64,000 nt of DNA from Deinococcus arcticus. GTDB lineage: Bacteria; Deinococcota; Deinococci; Deinococcales; Deinococcaceae. The position numbers were made by a program, and so were the translations under genes. The stretch spans positions 62,001 to 126,000 of the forward strand of contig NZ_PYSV01000003.1 in the NCBI RefSeq assembly GCF_003028415.1, read 5' to 3'. The notes under the pieces are model-generated. The model ran no database searches, was not told the DNA's origin, and was given only the letters and a program-made list of their open reading frames with translations. Positions 26,648 to 33,188 of the stretch are shown in pieces (position 1 is the first letter of the stretch; each line of letters starts with the position of its first letter).

Positions 26648-26939
26648 GTGTCACCACCGGCCCCACGGGGGGCACGTATAGAACGGGGGGGGACTGTGCG
26701 CCCCCCAGGACTTCGAGGGCCGCCCGCACGCCGCTGCCGGTCAGCCGCCCGGCGCGCATCTGGCCGCGTTCGTGGGCTTCGAGGGCCCCCCGGCGCACCG
26801 CTGCCGGGCAAGGCTCAGACCGGCGAAGGAAAGACGCCCAGACGGCCCGCACGCTCAGGGGCGCCGCGTCTTCGCAGCGGGTCAGGGCCCAGGCCAGGGC
26901 GTAGGCGTGGCCGCTCAGGGCCTTCTCTTCGCCGCTCAC
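26634..26939 (-). CDS. hypothetical protein (101 aa)
   Basis: The GTG at 26939 overlaps the upstream TGA and the protein begins VSGEEKALSGHAYALAWALTRCEDAAPLSVRAVWASFLRRSEP. The start coincides with a copy of GGCGAAGAGAAGG. The SGEEKA(G)...YALA phrase also occurs inside the primase-helicase, where another motif copy lies. Confidence 0.55.
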   Translation of the reverse strand: MSGEEKALSGHAYALAWALTRCEDAAPLSVRAVWASFLRRSEPCPAAVRRGALEAHERGQMRAGRLTGSGVRAALEVLGGAQSPPVLYVPPVGPVVTHGKS

Positions 26940-27187
26940 TGCAGGCCCCCCAGGCCCAGGCGGGGCAGGTAAGCGCGGGCCGCACAGGTGCCAAACTCTG
27001 TGAGCCTGCCGCGTTCCATCATCCCCGCCGCTTCGGCCAGGGTCAGGCCCACCCGCTGCCGGTGGGGCTGGGGGGCGTGCTGGCCGGTCACGTCTTCGAG
27101 GGCCGCGCGCAGGGCCCCAGGGGGCAGCAGGACCGCGTAGGCGCTCAGCACCGCCCACTGCAAAGGGGACAGCGCCCCCCCACTCAC
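26936..27187 (-). CDS. hypothetical small helical protein (83 aa)
   Basis: The protein reads MSGGALSPLQWAVLSAYAVLLPPGALRAALEDVTGQHAPQ... and may hold a short HTH-like region (LTLAEAAGMMERGRLTEFG). GTG start and both ends overlap neighbours by four bases. Confidence 0.6.
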   Translation of the reverse strand: MSGGALSPLQWAVLSAYAVLLPPGALRAALEDVTGQHAPQPHRQRVGLTLAEAAGMMERGRLTEFGTCAARAYLPRLGLGGLQ

Positions 27188-27402
27188 GCGGCCCCCCGGT
27201 CAGGCTGGGGACGGGGCGCAGGCGGGCCCCAGGTCTTCAGACTGGCGTGTGACCGCCACCCGCGCCCTACCTCTTCGCCGGGCATCAGGTAGGCCCCGCA
27301 GCGCGTGGCCGGGTGCAGGGCGAAGGGGGGCGGCAGGGGCCACCATGCCACCGGGTCACAGGTGCAGGCCACCATGCCCGCCCCCCAGTCCGGGGCGCTC
27401 AC
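27184..27402 (-). CDS. small Cys-containing protein, possible zinc ribbon with unclear start
   Basis: From GTG 27402 the frame gives 72 residues with CTCDPVAWWPLPPPF...TRCGAYL. Upstream, in frame, HCGSCARAV adds a CxxC pair, but the preceding TAG at 27442-27444 leaves no ATG or GTG before it. The four-cysteine arrangement suggests the real protein includes the CxxC, so either a rare start is used or the TAG is a mutation or readthrough site. Confidence 0.5.
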   Translation of the reverse strand: MSAPDWGAGMVACTCDPVAWWPLPPPFALHPATRCGAYLMPGEEVGRGWRSHASLKTWGPPAPRPQPDRGAA

Positions 27403-27441
27403 AGCCCGCGCGCAACTGCCGCAGTGTCCGGGCTGCGCCGC

Positions 27442-27738
27442 CTAGGCCTGCAGGGCCAGCACACGGGCCGCGCGCCGGTTGTCGGGCAAAGCGACACCCT
27501 CACCCGGCGAAGGGGCAACGGGCCCAGCGGGCGGGGGCAGGTTGTCGCAATTTGTAACAACCTCACCCCCAGCGGCCAGGAAGGCCAGCACGGCCCCTTT
27601 CCTGGCCCGCAGCTCTTCCAGCAGCGGCGCAGGCGGGCGCTTGCCGCTCAGGGTCAGCGCGCCCCCTTCCCCGGCCCCCACCGTGGCCCCGCAGGCGGTC
27701 AGCCGGGCCAGCAGCCCGCCCACGTCTGCCCCCCTCAC
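27442..27738 (-). CDS. TubC_N-like small protein
   Basis: This 98-residue protein (LLARLTACGATVGAGEGGALTLSGKRPPAPLLEELRARKGAVLAFL) resembles the TubC N-terminal docking-type domain, often found near replication or primase genes on mobile elements. A low-complexity tail follows. GTG at 27738 overlaps the primase stop. Confidence 0.6.
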   Translation of the reverse strand: MRGADVGGLLARLTACGATVGAGEGGALTLSGKRPPAPLLEELRARKGAVLAFLAAGGEVVTNCDNLPPPAGPVAPSPGEGVALPDNRRAARVLALQA

Positions 27739-30700
27739 AGGGTCACCACGCCCGGCAGGTCTGCACCTTCGGGCAAGCCTTCCAGGTCTTCCAGGGTCAG
27801 CGCGCGAAGGGAGGGCGGCGAAGGGAAAGACGGGGCGTCCTTCTCTAGAGTCCCCAAAGTCCCCAAGTCCTCAGAGAAATAGTTTAAGTTGGGGACACAG
27901 ACAGACGCCGTGCCTGACGTGCTTTCTTCGCCGTGTGTCCCCAAAGTCCCCAGAGTCCCCACAGATTCATAGGCCCCCTCTAGGGGAAGGCGCAGCATGA
28001 CCAAGTGCCGCCGCTGGCCGTCCGGGGTCTTTCGCTTCGCCGTGGCCCGGACCCGGCCCCCGGCTTCCGCCTCGCACCGCATCAGGCCCGCCGGGTGCAG
28101 CCGGTCCCGCATGTTGCCCCACAGCTTCGCCGCGTCCGGCAGCACCGCCCCGGCCTGCCCCTGGACGGCCCGCTGCAGGGCTTCATGCAGGGCGTCCGGC
28201 AGAAAGGCCGCCCAGTCCTGGCCCCCTTCGTGCAGGTGGTAACCCACCATGACGGCCCCCGGCTTCGTGCTCCATGTTTCCTCTTCGCCGGTCTGCCCCG
28301 GCAACGTGCGCCGCTGCCAGCCGCACAGGGGCGCCGCGTCCGGGTCCGGCTGGCCGCCCCGGCGCAGGTCTTCGAGGGACACGCGCCCCTGGGCCAGCAG
28401 CCCGCCCAGCACGGCCAGCGCGCGGGCCACCGGGTCCGCGTCCTGTAAGTGCTGCGCCTGCCCCTGGGCCGTGTCCTGCAGGGCGGCTGTCACGCGGTCC
28501 CACAGCCCCAGGGCTTCGCCCTCTTCGGCGGCGCCCACCTTCACGGCGAAGGACAGAAAGACTTCCCAGCCGTAGGCCAGTTCTGCCGCCGCGTCCCCGG
28601 TGCGCCCGTGTGCGCCTTCGAACTGCGGGGCCAGGGCGCGCACCCGGGCCCGGTGGGCCACGCTGTCCACCCGCACGCCCCCGGCTTGGCCCGCCACGCC
28701 CTGCACGTAAGCGGCCAGGGCCAGGGCGTACACGCCTGCCCCGGCCTTCTCTTCGCCGGACAGGTAGGCTGCAGATTTGGCCCGGCTGTCAATCAGGGGC
28801 CGCGCCACGTCCACCACAACCAGGCGCGCCCGGTTGCTGTGCCCGCGCGGCAGGTCTTCGGCAGATGTGGCGATCAGGCCGCGCGGGTACAGGGCCGCCC
28901 GCGTGCGCCGGTCTGCCGTCAGCGTGCCGCGCCCCGCCCCGTCTGCCGCGCCTTGAATGACCCGGCTGGCCGCGCCGTCCAGCTTCGCCCGGTCCCCGGC
29001 GCTGCCCGAGGGCTTGAAATCGTCAATCACAAAGAGGGCGTCCTTCACCCGGAAGGCGTTGCTTTCGAGGGCATTTGCAGACGTGTTCCTGCCGGACGGC
29101 AGGAACTTCCGCCCCCAGCGCGCCCCGTAGTGGGCCATGACCAGACCCATGAAGGCGGTCTTATGCCGCCCCGTTTCGCCCACGGTCCACACCACGAAGT
29201 CGGCAGGCCCCAGGGGCGCGCGCCACACAGCCCCCAGCAGGGGCACCGCCACCGCGTCCGGGGCCAGGGCCAGCAGGTCAAGGGACGCCCGCACCGCCGC
29301 GCGCACCTCTTCGGGCGGGCGGGGCTGCCCGTCTTCCCGCCGGGTGGGGTCCGGCAGGGTGTAGGCGGCCAGCCTGCCGCCCAGTTCCACCGCCACGCCG
29401 TCCACGCCCCCAGCGGCCCCGATGACCGCGCCCGCAGACAGGTACAGCGGCCCGTGTTCCGGGTGCTCAATCCAGCCCGTGTGCTGGTAGACCGTGCGCT
29501 GGGGGTAGCCGCGTGCGTTGCTCAGGACTTGCACGGCGTCCCGCGCCTTGTCTTTCTTGCCCTGGCCTGCAGGCAGGCGCGCTTCACCGCCCCACTTCGC
29601 CACCGGCCACGCCATGCCGGAAAACTCCGCCGTGCTGACCGTGACCGTGGGCGGGTACAGGGGCGCGCCGTCTGGCCGGTGGCCCTCGATCTGGAAGACG
29701 CGCCGGGCGTCCCCGCTGCCGTCTTCCTCAATCACTTCCGCTGTGATGAAGGCGGCGAAGTCGGCCAGCACCTCAGCCTGTTCCCGGTCTTCCCCGCTGT
29801 CTTCGTCTTTCTTGACCGTCAGGGCGCACAGCTTCCCACCCCGGATGCCGTAGCCCCGGCGCTTCGTTTCCCACACGTCCCCGCCCCTGCCCGCGTCTTC
29901 GCCTTCGCCGTCTGCCTGGGGGGTGTGCCACGGCACCGCCTGGGCGGCCACGTCCAGCAGCTTCCCGCCCAGGAAGGCCGCGTGTAGGTCCGGGGCGCTG
30001 TGTTTGGGCGGCGTGCCCAGGGCGTCACAGGCGTCTGTGTCGGTGTCCACCCCGCCCCCGTCCCGGAAGACGGCGAAGGGGAAGGTAAAGCCGGTGGGGG
30101 TCTGCCCCAGTTGGAAGACCTGGGCCCCCTGCGCGGCCAGCAGATGCGCCCACTTCACGCGGGCCGCTTCGCCCGCTTTATCCGCGTCCGCGTACAGGTA
30201 GACCCGCGCGCCCGCCGGGATGTGGGCCACATGGGGGAGGGCCACGGCAGACGCCACGCCCTGCACTTCCCAGCTCTGGGCGTCTGGGCGGGCCGCCAGA
30301 TGCCCGGCCCCCTGGGCAGCGGCCCCCAGCATCCGGGCGCAGGCCACCGCGTTCAGTTCCCCTTCCACGATCAGCACGCGCGGCCCGTCTTCCGCTTCGC
30401 CAGGGATGCGGGCCACGAAGGCGGGCGTGCTCTGGCCTGCCGTGACGTACACGTACCGCTGCGCGCCTGTGGCCGTCAGGTCTTCCGCGCTGCCGGGGTT
30501 CCGGGCTTTCACCGCCCAGGGCGTGCCGTCTGGGCCGGTCACCTCGAAGGCCACCGCGCCGGGCCGCACGTGCCCCGGTAGGGCGCGGCGCTTGCCGCCT
30601 TCCCCTTCGCCGGTCCAGCGGTAGGCCGTCAGCAGCCCCGCCCCCAGGGCCGGGCCCAGGCCGCGCCGGTTCAGTTCCAGGGCTTCGGGGCTGTCTTCGC

Positions 30701-31163
30701 CAGGTTGCAGCTTCACCCAGCCGCGCAGGGCGTGGCCCAGCTTGCCGCCGTCCACCGCCCGCAGCTTCGCCAGCTTGCCGCGTATCCTGTCCACCGCTGC
30801 CGCCGCCTTGCCCACCCTGGGGGCGGGGCGGGGCGTGTGGGGCTGGGGCCGGTCTTCATCCTGCAGGCCCGCCCAGTCAATCAGCAGCCGGGCCGCTTCG
30901 CCCTTCGGGATGCCTGCAGACGCCACGAAGGCCAGCGCGCCGCCCTCGAAGTCATCCGCCCCGAAGCGTTTAAAGACCGGCCCCGCGTCCCCGGCGCGGT
31001 AGGACAGGGACGGGTTGTCTTCCTCGCAGCCGGGGCGAAAGTCGCACGTCTCGCCGCCCGCTTCGCTGTGCAGGTGGGGGGGCGCTTTGCCCAGGTGGGC
31101 GGCGAAGCGGCGCAGGACTTCGCCGGGGGTCAGGCGCTCCAGGGCGCGCGTGAGGGCGCTCAC
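27735..31163 (-). CDS. primase-helicase with Toprim and DUF927 domains
   Basis: This 1142-residue protein is the likely replication protein of the element. Parts in order: an N-terminal region with His32/Cys40/Cys46, possibly zinc-binding; a Toprim-like domain with VLIVEGELNAVACARML (about 262) and YLYADADKAGE (about 321); a DUF927 superfamily ATPase with Walker A GETGRHKTAF (about 658) and Walker B LFVIDDFKP (about 709). The C-terminus carries GTLGTLGT repeats coded by GTCCCCAAAGTCCCC units. The GTG at 31163 overlaps the preceding TGA. It probably primes and unwinds DNA at the element's origin. Confidence 0.85.
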   Translation of the reverse strand: MSALTRALERLTPGEVLRRFAAHLGKAPPHLHSEAGGETCDFRPGCEEDNPSLSYRAGDAGPVFKRFGADDFEGGALAFVASAGIPKGEAARLLIDWAGLQDEDRPQPHTPRPAPRVGKAAAAVDRIRGKLAKLRAVDGGKLGHALRGWVKLQPGEDSPEALELNRRGLGPALGAGLLTAYRWTGEGEGGKRRALPGHVRPGAVAFEVTGPDGTPWAVKARNPGSAEDLTATGAQRYVYVTAGQSTPAFVARIPGEAEDGPRVLIVEGELNAVACARMLGAAAQGAGHLAARPDAQSWEVQGVASAVALPHVAHIPAGARVYLYADADKAGEAARVKWAHLLAAQGAQVFQLGQTPTGFTFPFAVFRDGGGVDTDTDACDALGTPPKHSAPDLHAAFLGGKLLDVAAQAVPWHTPQADGEGEDAGRGGDVWETKRRGYGIRGGKLCALTVKKDEDSGEDREQAEVLADFAAFITAEVIEEDGSGDARRVFQIEGHRPDGAPLYPPTVTVSTAEFSGMAWPVAKWGGEARLPAGQGKKDKARDAVQVLSNARGYPQRTVYQHTGWIEHPEHGPLYLSAGAVIGAAGGVDGVAVELGGRLAAYTLPDPTRREDGQPRPPEEVRAAVRASLDLLALAPDAVAVPLLGAVWRAPLGPADFVVWTVGETGRHKTAFMGLVMAHYGARWGRKFLPSGRNTSANALESNAFRVKDALFVIDDFKPSGSAGDRAKLDGAASRVIQGAADGAGRGTLTADRRTRAALYPRGLIATSAEDLPRGHSNRARLVVVDVARPLIDSRAKSAAYLSGEEKAGAGVYALALAAYVQGVAGQAGGVRVDSVAHRARVRALAPQFEGAHGRTGDAAAELAYGWEVFLSFAVKVGAAEEGEALGLWDRVTAALQDTAQGQAQHLQDADPVARALAVLGGLLAQGRVSLEDLRRGGQPDPDAAPLCGWQRRTLPGQTGEEETWSTKPGAVMVGYHLHEGGQDWAAFLPDALHEALQRAVQGQAGAVLPDAAKLWGNMRDRLHPAGLMRCEAEAGGRVRATAKRKTPDGQRRHLVMLRLPLEGAYESVGTLGTLGTHGEESTSGTASVCVPNLNYFSEDLGTLGTLEKDAPSFPSPPSLRALTLEDLEGLPEGADLPGVVTL

Positions 31164-31267
31164 TCGGCACCCCCAGCAGGGGCGCGGCGCGTGGCCTGCG
31201 GCTGGCCGTTAAGATGACCCCGAAGCCCCCCCGCTTCCCGCCCGGTCTGCTCACCGGGCGCTTTCAT
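31160..31267 (-). CDS. very small ORF (35 aa)
   Basis: The frame MKAPGEQTGREAGGLRGHL... starts with ATG overlapping the stop of the excisionase-like gene (ATGA) and stops in a GTGA overlap with the primase gene. It exactly bridges the 100-bp gap, which is its main support. Confidence 0.45.
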   Translation of the reverse strand: MKAPGEQTGREAGGLRGHLNGQPQATRRAPAGGAE

Positions 31268-31521
31268 TGGCGCACCCGCAGCGATTCGCGCCAGTGCAGG
31301 AAGTCGCCCCAGCGCACGAAGTAGCGGGGCCGCTCACCGCGCCCGGCGTTGTAGGCCGGAAGCTGGCCGGAGTGTATGGCCGTGCGGATAAGGTCACGCG
31401 GCAGCCGTGAACGGGTCCACAGTTCAGCGGGCGTATACACCGCTTCGAGGTCATCCGGGCTGTGAAGCTGGGGCACGTCCTGGGGGCGTGCGGTGGCATG
31501 AAGGTCTACACCTTGCGTCAT
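31264..31521 (-). CDS. small DNA-binding protein, possible excisionase
   Basis: This 85-residue protein has a MerR/excisionase-type winged HTH: VYTPAELWTRSRLPRDLIRTAIHSGQLPAYNAGRGERPRYFVRWGDFLHW (about residues 27-78). It is the first gene of the 13-gene operon. It could act as Xis for the element or as a regulator of the operon. Confidence 0.7.
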   Translation of the reverse strand: MTQGVDLHATARPQDVPQLHSPDDLEAVYTPAELWTRSRLPRDLIRTAIHSGQLPAYNAGRGERPRYFVRWGDFLHWRESLRVRQ

Positions 31522-31532
31522 GTTGTCCCCTG

Positions 31533-31568
31533 CCCCTGACCGGGCCTCTTTCTTTCGCCGGTCAGGGG
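31533..31568 (-). terminator. hairpin before the replication operon
   Basis: A perfect 11-bp stem CCCCTGACCGG/CCGGTCAGGGG with a 14-nt loop lies between the 31667 gene and the start of the operon. The loop carries a copy of the element motif. It could end the upstream transcript or attenuate the operon. Confidence 0.6.
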
Positions 31569-31666
31569 GCTATGTCTGAGGGCCGCGCCTTCCTGCAGGA
31601 AGGGGGCGCGCGTCAGGCAGGGCCGGGCCTACCGCTTACCGCTGGACTGTTCCAGCGGCCCGGCGA

Positions 31667-32512
31667 TCAGGCCACAGGGGGAGCAGTGGGGCAGGTGGGG
31701 GGTCTGGGCCGCGCGTACAGGGGCCGGGGGGCACGGGGACGGCGCGAGACAGGTTTAACGCGCCGGGCAAGGTGGGCCCGGTAGGCGGCAGCTTCGAGGA
31801 AGCGCAGGGCGTGGGTAAGGTCTACTCGATTATTTAGCTCTAATCGAAGATACCTTGAAAAAAGATCAGGAAACAGACCTATAACAAGAAGCCATTGCTC
31901 CTTATTCATGTCAGTAAGTATAGTGCGCCCCGTGTTACAGCTCATCCCTATCGCTTGGTCAGGAAGCCTACTAAATCTTTCAAAATACTCCAGCGCCCTG
32001 AATGCCTCTTCTTTGAGATGCTCATCAGATCCTTCAGATAAGGCGATCTTTTCCGCGACTAAGTAACGGTAGTGGGCGGCCATATGTTTACGTCGCAAAT
32101 AACGACCTTCTAAACGGCGATAGAATGGATAATTTTTTAGAAATCTGAACAGCTCCTGTATCTCGCGCCTTCTTACTCGCGCGCTCGTCTTCCACCTTAC
32201 AGACGCCCGGACCTTGCCACGTGCTGCCCGCACGAAGGCCAGGAAGTGCGCCCGCGTGTTCAGCCGGGCCGCTTCCATGTCAAGCGGCGAAGGCGTGGGC
32301 GTTTCAGGAAGGCGGGCCAGCACGTCCCGCACAAAGTCCAGAAAGGGCCGCCTGCCGGTCTTCGCCTGTCCCCAGACGATCACCGGCCCGTTTTTCGCCT
32401 GGGCTTCCACATGGCCCGCTTCGCTCAGGGCATATTCGCCCCAGGTCACGCCTGACACCACCCGCGCCCACCGTGGGGGCGTAAAGGCGTTCAGGACGGG
32501 GGCCGGGCTCAT
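31667..32512 (-). CDS. hypothetical basic protein next to the right end
   Basis: This 281-residue protein contains TWGEYALSEAGHVEAQAKNGPVIVWGQAKTGRRPFLDFVRDVLARLPETP near the start and a basic helical middle (RWKTSARVRRREIQELFRFLKNYPFYRRLEGRYLRRKHMAAHYRYL). Codons 120-260 are much richer in AT than the rest, suggesting a mosaic gene. No family recognised; position next to attR fits an integration-accessory or cargo gene. ATG at 32512 is chosen; the frame upstream crosses the repeat-rich end. Confidence 0.6.
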   Translation of the reverse strand: MSPAPVLNAFTPPRWARVVSGVTWGEYALSEAGHVEAQAKNGPVIVWGQAKTGRRPFLDFVRDVLARLPETPTPSPLDMEAARLNTRAHFLAFVRAARGKVRASVRWKTSARVRRREIQELFRFLKNYPFYRRLEGRYLRRKHMAAHYRYLVAEKIALSEGSDEHLKEEAFRALEYFERFSRLPDQAIGMSCNTGRTILTDMNKEQWLLVIGLFPDLFSRYLRLELNNRVDLTHALRFLEAAAYRAHLARRVKPVSRRPRAPRPLYARPRPPTCPTAPPVA

Positions 32513-32712
32513 GCCGTGAAGTTTACCCCATTCCGCGCGCGCCCGAATGAAGCCGGAAGACGTGGCCCATTTGTGGCCCATTTGCCCCCGCTCACGGCCC
32601 GTTCTGGCCGGACATTCCCGGCGAAGAGAAGAGGGCTTTATACTGTCCAGCACGCACGCGCCCGCACTTTCCCGGCAAAGGCCAGAATGCCCCCGAAGTG
32701 GCCCCCCGCCCT

Positions 32713-32796
32713 CTTTTAATCAGCGGGTTGTAGATTCAAGTCCTACACGTCCCACCAGAAAAACCCTCGTCCAGGACGGGGGTTTCTGCTTTTGCC
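32713..32796 (+). other. attR, duplicated tRNA-Lys 3' end and terminator
   Basis: This 84-bp block repeats 13613-13696 at an offset of exactly 19,100 bp. It has the anticodon-loop end, T arm (GTAGATTCAAGTCC), CCA and a terminator whose loop differs. It lacks the tRNA 5' half and so is not a functional tRNA. Confidence 0.9.
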
Positions 32797-33188
32797 TTAC
32801 AGGTTCACACATAGGTTTGGACCCCTGTGGCACAACTGCGTTACAACCGGGCATCCCTGCGCTCTATAGACCTTCGCCTGGACGTCGAAAACGCAGGCCA
32901 ACCGCCAGAGCCAGTGCAGAGATCCTCACCCGCCGCCATCAGGCCTGCGGCCCCCGGTCCTTAGTGAACAACTCCCGCTCCAGGCGCTCACCAATCGGCC
33001 TTGCCCACTCATGGACCTTCCCGAAAATGGCCTGCTGGTCCTCCGGCCGCGTCTTATACCCGCGCGCTTTGAACTCGGTGGAGCCCATAAAGCAAAGGTG
33101 CGCCATGGGGGCATCTGGGGGCAGTCTCGTCTATGAGACGGGGCTGACGCAGCGCCGGGCGCCGCCGTGCTCTACGCTGGAGCCAACC
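32797..33188. other. spacer between attR and hsdR, with one possible small ORF
   Basis: Apart from the possible minus-strand ORF at 32939-33088, no gene or clear promoter was seen. This is chromosomal sequence just outside the element. Confidence 0.4.
32939..33088 (-). CDS. possible small protein (49 aa)
   Basis: The ATG frame reads MGSTEFKARGYKTRPEDQQAIFGKVHEWARPIGERLERELFTKDRGPQA, a charged, protein-like sequence unlike the Pro/Arg runs of chance frames. It diverges from hsdR. It could be a small gene or the stump of a longer one cut off by integration. Confidence 0.4.
   Translation of the reverse strand: MGSTEFKARGYKTRPEDQQAIFGKVHEWARPIGERLERELFTKDRGPQA

Larger units (their letters stand above)
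14119..32626. repeat. dispersed short motif GGCGAAGRGAAAG
   Basis: The 7-mer GGCGAAG, mostly within (C)CGGCGAAGRGAAAG(R)C, occurs on either strand. Minus-strand 7-mers begin at 14119, 16632, 17015, 17804, 17995, 20013, 21924, 22090, 23722, 25671, 25928, 26927, 28283, 28751 and 30605. Plus-strand ones begin at 18857, 19931, 20320, 24688, 25326, 26822, 27817 and 32620, with more between. Copies lie in genes, at gene junctions and in non-coding DNA. Confidence 0.75.

Noticed and set aside
32547..33188. A continuous open frame from 32547 into hsdR, making a 1291-residue protein
   Set aside because: The first ~214 codons run through attR and non-coding DNA and read as low-complexity Pro/Arg/Ser sequence; the ATG at 33189 starts the family-like N-terminus.
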